The notes: a model not told the origin generated them from the letters alone. A stretch of 64,000 nucleotides of DNA from Mycobacterium sp. 155 (GCF_000373905.1 NZ_KB892705.1:4398375-4462374), one strand, 5' to 3'; numbered from the stretch's first letter, positions 54,822-63,243 are shown. A program made the numbers and translations.

Positions 54822-54926
54822 GTTTCCGCCACTCTGCACGTGACCCAGACCCGGGCCATCACCAGGGTAGGTCCAAACTCCCGGTGTCGCACAACGCCGG
54901 CCGGGCCGGCGCGGATCGGGCTGCGG

Positions 54927-55676
54927 CTACGCCTTGGCGTCGGCCTTCCGGGTGGCGAACACCAACTGGTAGAGGATGCCGCCGAGAGCGCCGCCGATCA
55001 GCGGTGCCAGCCAGAATGCCCAGAGCTGTGCCGGGGCACCGTTGCCGTTGAAGAACGCGACGCCCGTGGAGCGCGCCGGATTGACCGAGGTGTTGCTGAT
55101 CGGGATTGCAATGAGGTGAATAAGTGTGAGGGACAAGCCGATTGCCAGTGGTCCGAAGCCCTTCGGCGCCCTGTCGTCCGTCGCGCCCAGGATCACGATG
55201 AGGAAGAACGCCGTCAGCACGATCTCGGCGATCAGCACCGCGGCCAACGAGTAGTGGCCGGGGGAGTGTGCGCCGTAGCCGTTGGCCGCCATGTTCCCGC
55301 TGGCCGTGAAACCCGGTTGGCCCTTGGCGATGATGAGCAGGAGCAGACCGGCGATGAGGCCACCGACGACCTGCGCGATCCAGTAGCCGGGCACATCTTT
55401 CCACGGCAGTCGGCCACCGACCGCCGCACCCAGCGTGACTGCGGGGTTGAAGTGGCCACCCGAGATGTGACCGACGGCGTATGCCATGGTCACGACGGTC
55501 AGGCCGAAAGCCAGTGCGACGCCGAGGAACCCGATGCCCAGCTGATAGACGTTGCTACCGTCTTGATCTCGGGCGATCTGTTTGGCGGCGAAAATCGCGC
55601 TGCCGCAGCCACCGAAAACCAACCAGAACGTTCCGAAGAGTTCAGCCCCGAGTTTGGAGGTGAGTGAACTGTTCAC
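54927..55676 (-). CDS. aqpZ: Aquaporin Z-type water channel
   Basis: A 249-aa MIP channel with six TM helices and both NPA half-helix motifs: [12 protein letters not shown] and [15 protein letters not shown], with the selectivity-filter Arg following the second NPA. The short loop C and absence of a GlpF-type Asp after the second NPA favour a water channel over a glycerol facilitator. The GTG at 55674-55676 has GGGGACA upstream. The reverse strand further upstream shows no gene. Confidence 0.93.
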   Translation of the reverse strand: MNSSLTSKLGAELFGTFWLVFGGCGSAIFAAKQIARDQDGSNVYQLGIGFLGVALAFGLTVVTMAYAVGHISGGHFNPAVTLGAAVGGRLPWKDVPGYWIAQVVGGLIAGLLLLIIAKGQPGFTASGNMAANGYGAHSPGHYSLAAVLIAEIVLTAFFLIVILGATDDRAPKGFGPLAIGLSLTLIHLIAIPISNTSVNPARSTGVAFFNGNGAPAQLWAFWLAPLIGGALGGILYQLVFATRKADAKA

Positions 55677-55865
55677 GTGTTGTCCCCTGTTCAGTGAGTG
55701 GCGATTGTTGAAAGGGTAGGGCCGCGACGGGAATCTCCAATGCATATTTATTATTTCGTTGCCGTCGGTGATTGCATTGCAGCAGAGATTTCTCCGCGAG
55801 CAGACACGCGGGTACCCCGACAGGCCGCATTTGCCGGACCTACGTGTCTGTTCGCGGGAGTTTCG

Positions 55866-56014
55866 GCGCTTCCCCTGATCGACGGACAACGGGTTCGTCC
55901 GGTGTATGGGCCGGGCGGTCGATACTGACGCTAGTCGCGCCGGGGCATTGTTGTCTCAACACCGGATCACACCGGTATGGCCTGTCAAAAGCCCTCTGAG
56001 ACAAAGGATTCGAT
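55866..56014 (+). promoter_or_regulatory. Leader of His-rich peptide gene 1 (degenerate palindrome)
   Basis: The same leader as before the other four copies, but the palindrome is degenerate (CCCCTGATCGACGG at 55872-55885, three differences from CCCCCGATCGGGGG). It starts exactly 143 bases before the ATG. The GCATT..TCAAC element and a GACAAAGGATT SD region follow. Confidence 0.7.
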
Positions 56015-56233
56015 ATGAGTATCTCGCGCCGCATCGCCACCGGTTACGCTGCGGGGTTCGCTCTTGCCGCCGCTCCGGTCGTCATCTTCCTCGGTGCCGC
56101 CTCGGCCCGCGCAGACGTTTCGCCGGTCAACACCGGTCCGTCGATGAGCCATCACGAGGCGTTTCCGGGGCAGCACAACTTCCCGCAGCCGGGTACCGCG
56201 GCGCATCACCACCATCAGAACAACCGCGCCTGA
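56015..56233 (+). CDS. Exported His-rich small protein, copy 1
   Basis: A 72-aa secreted protein of an unrecognised family with five copies in this window. A Sec signal peptide (ISRRIATGY, then a hydrophobic [19 protein letters not shown]) should be cut after ARA near residue 33. The 39-residue mature part has 7 His, in SHH and HHHHQ clusters, plus FPQPGTAA. This copy ends HHHHQNNRA like copy 2. Cys is absent. Binding of Zn, Ni or Cu is a plausible inference; nothing is established. Confidence 0.85.
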   Translation: MSISRRIATGYAAGFALAAAPVVIFLGAASARADVSPVNTGPSMSHHEAFPGQHNFPQPGTAAHHHHQNNRA

Positions 56234-56259
56234 CAAGGCGCTGCCCGAGGAGCCCGGAC

Positions 56260-56510
56260 GATTGTGTACTCCTTGGGTTCGTCGGTGACCACAATGTCCC
56301 GTGCGCGAAGGAACTCGCGATGGAAGCGGTCGATCTCTTTGTGGCCTCGACGGCCTGGTCGGGTGTGAGTCGATTCTCTCCGGTGCGGGTCGGCTGGATC
56401 CCGATGTAGCTGCTGTAGCGCAGCCAGCCGAACATCGCGTCATAGAACTCGATCGATGTGTCGTAGTCCAGCACCGCGAACTCGACATGACTAACATCGC
56501 GCCAGCGCAT
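56260..56510 (-). pseudogene. Decayed VOC-family gene
   Basis: The minus strand starts MRWRDVSHVEFAVLDYDTSI with FYDAMFGWLRYSS, a VOC domain N-terminus, then jumps to YIGIQPTRTG and, after a frame change, KEIDRFHREFLRARDIVV plus TDEPKEY. Pieces between these blocks are missing, as is the C-terminal quarter. The truncated end abuts the broken terminator of peptide copy 1. Confidence 0.75.
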
Positions 56511-56590
56511 CGCGTATCCCCCGAGTCAACTCAAACATCCCGGATTCAGGATGCGCCTCTTTGCCGTTGCTGCGCGGCGTCAATTCTTTG

Positions 56591-56741
56591 ACGCTTCCCC
56601 CGATCGGGGGACAAGAGGTTGGTCCGGTCGATGGGCCGGTCGGTCGATATTGCTCCGTGCCGCGGCGGGGCATTCTTATATCAACACCGGATCACACCGG
56701 GACAGCAACTTCAAAAGCTCACTGACACAAAGGATTAACTC
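56591..56741 (+). promoter_or_regulatory. Leader of His-rich peptide gene 2 with CCCCCGATCGGGGG palindrome
   Basis: Perfect 14-bp palindrome at 56597-56610, 145 bases before the ATG, followed by ACA, a GGTCCGGTCGATGGGCCGGT block, a TTATAT-containing element and GACACAAAGGATT before the start. Confidence 0.75.
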
Positions 56742-56951
56742 ATGATGATCACCCGCCGCATCGCCGCCGGTTTCGCTCTCGCCGCCGCTCCCGCCATCAT
56801 CGCCCTGGGCGCCGCGACCGCCAGCCAGGCCGAGACCTCCGTTACCAACACCGGCCCGACGGCCAGCCACCACGAGGTCTTCCCGGGGCAGCGCAACTTC
56901 CCGCAGCCGGGTACCGCGGCGCATCATCACCACCAGAACAACCGCGCCTGA
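56742..56951 (+). CDS. Exported His-rich small protein, copy 2
   Basis: A 69-aa paralogue of copy 1: signal peptide ITRRIAAGFALAAAPAIIAL, cleavage near ASQA, mature part of about 39 residues with 6 His including SHH and HHHHQ. Its 3' half and the bases after the stop are nearly identical to copy 1, pointing to recent duplication or gene conversion. It lacks the QHN and RNHAK residues of copies 3-5, so copies 1-2 form one subgroup. A complete terminator follows. Confidence 0.85.
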   Translation: MMITRRIAAGFALAAAPAIIALGAATASQAETSVTNTGPTASHHEVFPGQRNFPQPGTAAHHHHQNNRA

Positions 56952-56967
56952 CAAGGCGCTGCCCGAG

Positions 56968-56991
56968 GAGCCCGGACAACCGTCCGGGCTC
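56968..56991 (+). terminator. Intrinsic terminator of His-rich peptide gene 2
   Basis: 10-bp stem GAGCCCGGAC / GTCCGGGCTC with loop AACC, followed by TTCTCGTTG. The left arm recurs after copy 1 (56250-56259) without its partner. Confidence 0.85.
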
Positions 56992-57061
56992 TTCTCGTTG
57001 CTCCGCATTGCTGGACTTCGAATTCGAGGAGATCCTCAGCATTGCGTGCGAGGCTGGGGCC

Positions 57062-58096
57062 ATGGCTGCCAACTACACCACGCGTGGTGAACCTCTCCGC
57101 GCGGACCTCGTCCTGTCCGGTGGCGGAGTCAAGGGCATAGGTCTGGTGGGTGCCGCCGTCGCGCTGAAGGACGCGGGGTACGCGATCCAGCGGGTGTCGG
57201 GTACATCGGCCGGGTCGCTGGTCGGAGCGGTGATGGCCGCGGCGGCGCAGGGCGATCAGCTGACCAGCGAGCAGCTGCGGGAACTGGCGTTGAACGTGCC
57301 CTACCGGAAATTCCGGGACAGTGGACCGATCGAACGTATCCCACTGCTGGGGCCCGCGTGGGGGCTGTTCCGCGAGACCGGCATCTACCGCGGAGATTTC
57401 GCCCACGCCTGGATGCGCAGTGAGCTGAAGAACCTGGGTGTCAGCACCTTCGGCGACCTGGCCATCGACGACGACCAACTCTTACCGGAGCGGCGCTACC
57501 GTCTTGTCGTCACTGTCACCGACCTGACGTCGGGTCAGTTGGTGCGGTTGCCATGGGATTACCGTCGACTCTACGGGCTGGATCCCGATGAACAGCTCGT
57601 CGCCGACGCGGTCCGCGCCTCGATGGCGATCCCGTTCTTGTTTCAACCGGTCACACTCGACGACGCCGCCGGTGATCCGTACACGCTCGTCGACGGGGGA
57701 GTGCTGTCCAACTTCCCGATCGACTCCTTCGACCGGCCCGATGGAAAAGTGCCGCGGTGGCCCACCTTCGGCGCGACGGTGATTCCCTACCTGCCGGCCC
57801 CGACGTTCGAGCAGCTGATTCCCGGGCTCGGCCCTTTGCACGGACCGCCGCTGTTGCAGAGCCTGATCACCACCATGCTGGTCGGCCACGACCAGACCTA
57901 TCTCAATCAACCGTGGGTGAAAGTGCGGGCGATCGAGGTGGACTCGACCGATATCGGGGTGCTCGACTTCAGTATCACCCGCGGCGAGGCCGAAGCCCTC
58001 TATGACAGGGGATACCAGGCGACCACCGACTTCCTGTCGACGTGGGACTGGCCCGCCTACATTGAGCGCTTCCGTGCGGATCACCGGGTGTGCTGA
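57062..58096 (+). CDS. Patatin-like phospholipase
   Basis: A 344-aa patatin-domain lipid acyl hydrolase. The glycine-rich oxyanion loop is LSGGGVKGIGLVGA, the nucleophile elbow is GTSAG with Ser49, and the catalytic Asp is in VDGGVLSNFP near residue 211. No signal peptide, so it is probably cytoplasmic or membrane-peripheral. The ATG at 57062 is preferred over an in-frame TTG at 57008. It is convergent with the NYN gene, separated by 3 bases. Confidence 0.92.
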   Translation: MAANYTTRGEPLRADLVLSGGGVKGIGLVGAAVALKDAGYAIQRVSGTSAGSLVGAVMAAAAQGDQLTSEQLRELALNVPYRKFRDSGPIERIPLLGPAWGLFRETGIYRGDFAHAWMRSELKNLGVSTFGDLAIDDDQLLPERRYRLVVTVTDLTSGQLVRLPWDYRRLYGLDPDEQLVADAVRASMAIPFLFQPVTLDDAAGDPYTLVDGGVLSNFPIDSFDRPDGKVPRWPTFGATVIPYLPAPTFEQLIPGLGPLHGPPLLQSLITTMLVGHDQTYLNQPWVKVRAIEVDSTDIGVLDFSITRGEAEALYDRGYQATTDFLSTWDWPAYIERFRADHRVC

Positions 58097-58099
58097 CTG

Positions 58100-58933
58100 T
58101 TACCGCAGCTTGACCATCCGCGTGGTCGAGCTCTCGTCCAGTTCGACGACATCGGAGCGCGACCGTAGGAAATCGCTGAAAGACCGGAAGCCCAAGGACT
58201 TCTCGCTGAACGACGGATCCATCCGTTTCATCTGTGCCTTGACCGCCGAGTTGTGCAGCCACTCGACGTCGTCCTTCTCCAGGCCGATCTGCAGCGCGCG
58301 GGTGAGCAATGCGGTGGCCTCGGCCTGCGGGTCCGGTTCGGTCTTCTTGCGGGTGCGTTTCTGCTGATTGGGTTCTAGGTTGGGTTCGGTGGCCGGTACG
58401 CCGGGAAGAGCGTCGTAGATGACGAATTCGTCGCAGGCGGCCGCGAGCGCCCGGCTCGACGAGCCTGCCACCCCGATGCCGACGACGTAGCGGCCCAGCC
58501 GTTTGCACCGCTGGGCCAGCGGGATGTAGTCGGAGTCACCGGCCACGATCACCACATGCGTCAGGTCGGGCAGCCGGAACATGTCTTCGACGGCGTCGAC
58601 CGCGAGCCGGATGTCGGCGCCGTTCTTGCCGTACGCGGCGGCCGGGAACAACTGCACCAGGTCGACGGCGCGGCCCACGAGCTGCTGACGGTAGCCGGCG
58701 TTGACGTCGGCTGACCAGTCCGCGTACGCGCGGGTCAGCACCAGCGTGCCGAACGACGACGCGAAGTCGAGGATCGCGGCGACGTCCACGGTGGCCTTGG
58801 TGAGCTTGTCCGCGTCCAGTCCTTTGGCCTTGTCCCGCTGAAACGAGTTGCGGCCGTTGACCTGGTCGTAGCGCGATATGACAATGTTGTCGAAGTCCAG
58901 GTAGACCGCGACGCGGGTGGCGGGTTCGGTCAT
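58100..58933 (-). CDS. NYN-domain (LabA/DUF88-type) nuclease-like protein
   Basis: A 277-aa protein with an N-terminal NYN (PIN-like) domain: VAVYLDFDNI with the first Asp cluster, GADIRLAVDAVEDMF and VIVAGDSDYIPLAQR with the conserved GDSDF/Y acidic motif. After a charged linker (QQKRTRKKTEPDP) a C-terminal helical domain resembling OST-HTH/LOTUS (SEKSLGFRSFSDFLRSRSDV) follows. Likely an RNase or RNA-binding protein. ATG 58933 is preferred; a GTG at 58957 is in frame. Confidence 0.88.
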   Translation of the reverse strand: MTEPATRVAVYLDFDNIVISRYDQVNGRNSFQRDKAKGLDADKLTKATVDVAAILDFASSFGTLVLTRAYADWSADVNAGYRQQLVGRAVDLVQLFPAAAYGKNGADIRLAVDAVEDMFRLPDLTHVVIVAGDSDYIPLAQRCKRLGRYVVGIGVAGSSSRALAAACDEFVIYDALPGVPATEPNLEPNQQKRTRKKTEPDPQAEATALLTRALQIGLEKDDVEWLHNSAVKAQMKRMDPSFSEKSLGFRSFSDFLRSRSDVVELDESSTTRMVKLR

Positions 58934-59062
58934 CGTTTCAGTCTGGCGTATGAACACCCGGCTGTGATGATTTGGACCTACTCCGATGTGGGTAGTCCTG
59001 AAGTTGTAGCTGTCACCTCAAGGGCCAAGATAGGTGCAAAGGCTACAGGGGATTCCCCGCTG

Positions 59063-59666
59063 ATGACCGATGCATCGGGAGCGGCGTCCGCCGCAGCGTT
59101 CCGCCAATTGGGCCTGCTGTCGACCTACAACGAGGATCCGCCTGTCGCCTGCCGTCCGTTCGGTACAGACCGGGACGGCATGGTGTTCGGTGAAGGCCGT
59201 ACGCTGTTGCTCATCGAAACAGTGGAGTACGTCAAGGCGCGCGATGCTCGAATCCTGGCTCGTCTCATGGGTGTCGGCATCACAGCAGACTGCTACGACG
59301 CCATCGAGCTGGCTGGACTCACCCGGCCGATATCGACCACGTCAACGCGCACGTCATGGGAACTGTCGCAGGCGACCGGGCCGAGGCCCGCGCCATTCGC
59401 CGTGCGTTCGGCAGCCACGTGCCCGCGGTCTATGCGCCCAAGGCCGCGCTGGGCCACTCATTGGCGCTGCCGGAGCAGTGGAAGCGCCCCTGACAGGTTC
59501 GGGCGCTGCGCGACGGCGTCGCACCTGCGACCCTGAACCTGAAAAGCTGCGATCCGGAGATCGATTTGGACGTCGTGACCGACCAGCCACGCCCCGGTCA
59601 TTACCAGTATGCGATCAGTGACTCGTTCGGGTTCGGAGGCAACAACGTCGCGTTGGTTCGGGGCCA
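59063..59666 (+). pseudogene. Decayed beta-ketoacyl-ACP synthase (KasA/B-type) gene
   Basis: Pieces of a condensing enzyme lie in order but in three frames: [16 protein letters not shown] and [14 protein letters not shown] first; then [12 protein letters not shown] with APKAALGHS; then [22 protein letters not shown] and [14 protein letters not shown]. The catalytic Cys half is missing upstream and several frameshifts are present. The active-site His of NAH and of GHS survive, but no functional protein can be made. Confidence 0.85.
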
Positions 59667-59816
59667 ACTAGTTTCGTTCGGCCTAGTTGGGTTGGCCAGG
59701 GTGAACTGCTCCCAGCCCTGCCTGATTGCAGGACCGGCTTGCCAAGCGCCAGATCGGCTTTCGTCATCTGGGTTTGCTCCAACGTCATGTCGCAGCGTTC
59801 GAAGTAGGCGCAGTGC

Positions 59817-59965
59817 GCGGTTCCTCCGATCGGGGGACAGGGGTTTCGGCCGGTGCATGGGCCGGTTGGTCGATGGTTGGCGGGGCTTGTTGGCAGCATT
59901 CTTATTTCAACGCCGGAACACACCGGATGACATTCCGAAAAGCCTTATTCGACAAAGGAGTCGAC
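59817..59965 (+). promoter_or_regulatory. Leader of His-rich peptide gene 3
   Basis: Palindrome CCTCCGATCGGGGG (59823-59836, one difference), 143 bases before the ATG, then the GTGCATGGGCCGGTTGGTCG block, TTCTTATTTCAACGCCGGAA and the SD element CAAAGGAGTCGAC. Confidence 0.75.
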
Positions 59966-60175
59966 ATGACCATCACCCGCCGTATCGCCACCGGTTTCGT
60001 CCTCGCTGCCGCCCCGGCCGTCATCTTTCTCGGTGCTGCCTCGGCGCATGCGGATGCGTCGGTGGCCACCCATGGCCCGTCGGTGAGCCACCACGAGGCC
60101 TTCCCGCACCAGCACAACATGCCCCAGCCCGGAACCTCGGTGCATCACCACCACCAGCGCAACCACGCCAAGTAG
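59966..60175 (+). CDS. Exported His-rich small protein, copy 3
   Basis: A 69-aa paralogue. Signal peptide [20 protein letters not shown] with cleavage expected after AHA (residue 29). The mature 40 residues contain 10 His: THG, SHH, PHQHN, HHHHQ and NHAK. One quarter His in a Cys-free secreted peptide is striking and suggests metal binding. The SD AAAGGAG lies 5 bases before the ATG. Followed by a 12-bp-stem terminator. Confidence 0.87.
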   Translation: MTITRRIATGFVLAAAPAVIFLGAASAHADASVATHGPSVSHHEAFPHQHNMPQPGTSVHHHHQRNHAK

Positions 60176-60188
60176 CCCCCTCTGGCCG

Positions 60189-60217
60189 GAGCCCGGACGC
60201 CACGCGCGTCCGGGCTC
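60189..60217 (+). terminator. Terminator of His-rich peptide gene 3
   Basis: GAGCCCGGACGC / GCGTCCGGGCTC, a 12-bp perfect stem with a 5-base loop, the same sequence as after copy 5. Confidence 0.85.
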
Positions 60218-60255
60218 ACTTGTGGGTGGGCGGTGCCGACGCGTCCTGACACGAC

Positions 60256-61443
60256 TCAGGCGTTGGGCCTGGTGCGCCTGCCGATAGTGTCGCCGAGGAG
60301 ATCGAGTTCGGCCAGCACGTCACTGGCCGCCCAGATTCGGTTACGGGTACCGGATGAGAGGACCTCCAGAATGCCCGCATCGGTCAGGCGGCCGAGTGCT
60401 TTGTAGGTACTGGCATCGGTCGTGCCTGTGAGTGATCGGGCGGTATCGGCGTTGAATATCGGGACCTCCAGCAGGTTGTCGAGAAGCGTTTCGTCGGCGG
60501 AGTTGGCGCGGGGGCGGGCAATTGATCGCCACTGTGCTGGCAACTCGGAGAGACGGGCGGCTGATTCCTCCGCGGCGATGCTTGCCTGTATGGCGGCGTC
60601 CGCGAGATAGCCGACGAACTGATCGGCGTCTCCAGCCCGGTAGGCAGTGAGCCGGCCGAAGTAGAAATCGGTGTCGCCGAGCATGGCCGAAGCCACCGGA
60701 ACGGTTACGCGTCGGGTCAGCCCGCGGCGTCTCAGGATGGTACTGATCATCGCGCGCCCGATCCGGCCGTTGCCGTCGACGAATGGGTGGATGGATTCGA
60801 ACTGGGCATGTACGATCGCGGCCTGGGCCACGATCGGCAGGTCGGTGCGGTTGGCGAACACCAGTAGGTCGTCCATGAGTGCCGGCACGAGATCCGGTGG
60901 GGGAGGCACGTACTGAGCACCGACAGGTGAGTGGTCGCTGCCACCGATCCAATTCTGGACAGTGCGCAACGCGCCTGGGCTGTCGGTATAGGGGTCTGGC
61001 GCCATCAACAGCTGATGTGCGTCGAGGACGGCCTGTAGCGTGATGGGGCCCGAATTGGCGGACTCGACGAGTTCAATCAGGGCACCGACCGCTGCCAGCT
61101 GAGATCGGGCTTCGTCGTTGGCCTTTGCCCCGGCGAATGCTTTGCCGAACGCGCGCCAGCCGGCGTCGATGTGCTCGATTTTGGACGATGCGACCGACTC
61201 ACTGCGCAGCAGGAAATCTGCCAATGGGGCGAGGTGCTGACCGTATCCGGCTTCGAGACGAGCGATGGCGATGAGCGCATTGTCGTGGGCGCGGCCGACT
61301 TCGCCGACAGGGTCGTAAGTGCGATCACTAATGGCGGGCGGCACGGACGCGGTGACATGCTTGAGAGTACGGTCTTCGCGGTTACCCTGACGGCCGCGAG
61401 GCGTCCACGCCCGTCGCACCGACTGATGCGTCGGCCAGTTCAT
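60256..61443 (-). CDS. Fic family protein (likely AMP-transferase) with inhibitory motif
   Basis: A 395-aa Fic-domain protein. The catalytic loop HPFVDGNGRIGR begins at His219. An N-terminal inhibitory helix motif S-x-x-x-E is present as SSKIE (86-90), so this is a class II Fic protein in which the Glu blocks the ATP site. A C-terminal winged-helix region (ARSLTGTTDASTYKALGRLT) may bind DNA. Fic enzymes usually AMPylate proteins. The ATG at 61443 has AGAAGG 6 bases upstream; a good TATAAT -10 box lies upstream. Confidence 0.92.
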   Translation of the reverse strand: MNWPTHQSVRRAWTPRGRQGNREDRTLKHVTASVPPAISDRTYDPVGEVGRAHDNALIAIARLEAGYGQHLAPLADFLLRSESVASSKIEHIDAGWRAFGKAFAGAKANDEARSQLAAVGALIELVESANSGPITLQAVLDAHQLLMAPDPYTDSPGALRTVQNWIGGSDHSPVGAQYVPPPPDLVPALMDDLLVFANRTDLPIVAQAAIVHAQFESIHPFVDGNGRIGRAMISTILRRRGLTRRVTVPVASAMLGDTDFYFGRLTAYRAGDADQFVGYLADAAIQASIAAEESAARLSELPAQWRSIARPRANSADETLLDNLLEVPIFNADTARSLTGTTDASTYKALGRLTDAGILEVLSSGTRNRIWAASDVLAELDLLGDTIGRRTRPNA

Positions 61444-61483
61444 GTCAAACCTTCTCTGTGGAAGATGCACTAATCGGATCCTT

Positions 61484-61489
61484 ATTATA
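61484..61489 (-). promoter_or_regulatory. Consensus -10 box of the fic gene
   Basis: The minus strand reads TATAAT in an AT-rich patch (61471-61510), about 40 bases before the fic ATG. No matching -35 box at 17 bases is clear. Confidence 0.6.
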
Positions 61490-61554
61490 GATTAAATACC
61501 ACAAAGTTAGTTATGAGCTCTCCAGTGGCATGCCGGCAAGCCGGGCGTTGCAGC

Positions 61555-61713
61555 CTGTTGGGGGATCCGCTGGTGCCCGGATGCGAGTCGAATTACGGAG
61601 CCGGGCGGATCATGAACCACGTCCACGTCACCCGAACATTGGATGCCGCCGTGCGGGGTACCGAGCTTGCGGCCGGAAAGGGCCCGGGCCGTCATTTACG
61701 ACTAGATCCGGGG
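61555..61713 (+). pseudogene. Fragment of a rifampin ADP-ribosyltransferase (Arr) gene
   Basis: The frame reads LLGDPLVPGCESNYGAGRIM, then NHVHVTRTLDAAV and GTELAAGKGPGRHLRLDPG, matching the family pattern GDLL..G..SNY, .MNHVY.T, LAAE/ELAAGDG and VEPTG of Arr enzymes. Both ends are missing: the N-terminal His region and the C-terminal FEDDPN..KKFPGNPT block are absent. It stops just before the leader of peptide copy 4. Confidence 0.65.
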
Positions 61714-61724
61714 CTTGGGGTTGC

Positions 61725-61873
61725 ACGGTTCCCCCGATCGGGGGACACGGGTTTCGTCTGGTGCATGGTCCGGTTGGTCGGTGGTTGGCGACGGCTGTTG
61801 GCGGCATTCTTGTTTCAACGCCGGAACACACCGGCTGAAATACCGAAAAGCCTTATTCGACAAAGGAGTCGAC
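61725..61873 (+). promoter_or_regulatory. Leader of His-rich peptide gene 4
   Basis: Perfect CCCCCGATCGGGGG at 61731-61744, 143 bases before the ATG, followed by the GGTCCGGTTGGTCGGTGGTT block, a TTGTTTCAACGCCGGAACAC element and CAAAGGAGTCGAC. Confidence 0.77.
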
Positions 61874-62083
61874 ATGATCATCACCCGCCGCATCGCCGCC
61901 GGTTTCGCTCTCGCTGCCACGCCTGCCGTCATCTTCCTCGGTGCCGTCTCGGCCCATGCGGATGCGTCGGTGGCCAACCATGGCCCGTCGGTCAGCCACC
62001 ACGAGGCCTTCCCGCACCAGCACAACACGCCCAAGCCCGGCTCCTCGGAGCATCACCACCACCAGCGCAACCACGTCAAGTAG
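61874..62083 (+). CDS. Exported His-rich small protein, copy 4
   Basis: A 69-aa paralogue with signal peptide ITRRIAAGFALAATPAVIFL and cleavage after AHA. The mature 40 residues have 10 His in the same positions as copies 3 and 5; differences include KPGSSE before HHHHQ and an ending NHVK. Unlike copies 2, 3 and 5 no terminator hairpin follows, and the next gene starts 62 bases downstream, so read-through is possible. Confidence 0.86.
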   Translation: MIITRRIAAGFALAATPAVIFLGAVSAHADASVANHGPSVSHHEAFPHQHNTPKPGSSEHHHHQRNHVK

Positions 62084-62145
62084 GACGAACGACCTGAGCC
62101 ACTTGTCGGTGGGTACTGAGACGATGCCCGGTTCACATCAGTTCG

Positions 62146-62847
62146 ATGGATAGAGGTTCGGTGATCAGTATGGGAGCTCGGCAGGATGCATTGGAGCAGA
62201 TGTTGGCCGAGGCGGGCTATCGACGCGCTTCGACGAAATCGATGCGTCCACACCTGCATGCCTTGCAACCGCATGATCAGAAGGAGATCCTGCGGTTGTA
62301 TCACCTGCTCGGCGGGGTCCTCGATGCGCCGCGGCTGCGGCCAGGACCGTGGGACTGTGTACTCGAAGGTGGACTGGTCGTCGAACTGGACGAGGGGCAG
62401 CATTTCAACAGGTACCGCCGAAAGACCCTGGAACCAGCATGGGCACAGCAGCTTCCGTGGCGCGAGACCTATATGCGTTATTGCATGCAGTTCGAAAATG
62501 TATGCACCTTGGAGCGGGGGTGGGGCAGCTATTGGGCGACCGTGTCCACCCAGCAGCTTTTCGGACCCGCCGGACCGCCCCGGCTGCTCGATGGCGTGGG
62601 CTCACCGCGCTGGAAGCAGCGTGCGCTATACGACGCCATGCGGGACATCGCTGCAGTCGGTTCGGGAGTCCGCTTGGCGCGGCTGGCTGTCTATGATGTT
62701 GTGGGTGGCGTGCCGCTGTCCGACGCGTTGGACGGCAAGCAACCGGTAGACCGAAACACGTTGCGGGCGTTTGTCGATAGGCGGACGACGACCATGCACG
62801 TTCAGCATTCCGGGATATGGCGCGGGCGTGAGCTCGGTGAGTCATGA
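62146..62847 (+). CDS. Hypothetical protein with endonuclease-like core
   Basis: A 233-aa protein of unrecognised family. Residues about 66-85 read GPWDCVLEGGLVVELDEGQH, an Asp followed by E-x-D/E in a beta strand, as in PD-(D/E)xK-fold nucleases. The C-terminal part has RWKQRALYDAMRDIAA and RLARLAVYDVV. No signal peptide. Start choices are ATG 62146, GTG 62161 (better SD spacing from AGAGG) or ATG 62170. It lies between peptide copies 4 and 5. Confidence 0.72.
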   Translation: MDRGSVISMGARQDALEQMLAEAGYRRASTKSMRPHLHALQPHDQKEILRLYHLLGGVLDAPRLRPGPWDCVLEGGLVVELDEGQHFNRYRRKTLEPAWAQQLPWRETYMRYCMQFENVCTLERGWGSYWATVSTQQLFGPAGPPRLLDGVGSPRWKQRALYDAMRDIAAVGSGVRLARLAVYDVVGGVPLSDALDGKQPVDRNTLRAFVDRRTTTMHVQHSGIWRGRELGES

Positions 62848-62884
62848 CCCGGGGTTCTCCGATGGCCCGCGTATGCCGGATTTG

Positions 62885-63033
62885 ACGTTTCCCCCGATCG
62901 GGGGACAGGCAATTCGTCTGGTGCGTGGTCCGGTTGGTCGATAGTTGGCGGCGGCTGTGTGCGGCATTCTTATTTCAACGCCGGAACACACCGGATGAAA
63001 TTCCGAAAAGCCTTACTTGACAAAGGAGTCGAC
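62885..63033 (+). promoter_or_regulatory. Leader of His-rich peptide gene 5
   Basis: Perfect CCCCCGATCGGGGG at 62891-62904, 143 bases before the ATG, then the GGTCCGGTTGGTCGATAGTT block, TTCTTATTTCAACGCCGGAA and CAAAGGAGTCGAC. Confidence 0.77.
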
Positions 63034-63243
63034 ATGACCATCGCCCGCCGCATCGCCGCCGGTTTCGTTCTCGCTGCCGCCCCGGCCGTCATCTTCCTCG
63101 GTGCCGCCTCGGCCCACGCCGAGACCTCGGTGGCCAACCACGGCCCGTCGGTCAGCCACCACGAGGCCTTCCCGCATCAGCACAACACCCCGCAGCCCGG
63201 AACCTCGGTGCATCACCACCACCAGCGCAACCACGCCAAGTAA
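63034..63243 (+). CDS. Exported His-rich small protein, copy 5
   Basis: A 69-aa paralogue with signal peptide [20 protein letters not shown] and cleavage after AHA. The mature 40 residues again hold 10 His, with SHH, PHQHN, HHHHQ and a NHAK end. It is closest to copies 3 and 4. A terminator identical to that of copy 3 follows. Confidence 0.87.
   Translation: MTIARRIAAGFVLAAAPAVIFLGAASAHAETSVANHGPSVSHHEAFPHQHNTPQPGTSVHHHHQRNHAK

Noticed and set aside
59690..59802. Minus-strand ORF beginning [20 protein letters not shown]
   Set aside because: It looks like a fragment of some protein, but I cannot name the family and the frame soon loses coherence, so it is not listed as a gene.
55866..63033. 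ECF sigma factor promoter (GGAAC at -35) in the peptide leaders
   Set aside because: GGAAC is present in copies 3-5 but is GGATC in copies 1-2, and no consistent -10 partner is seen.
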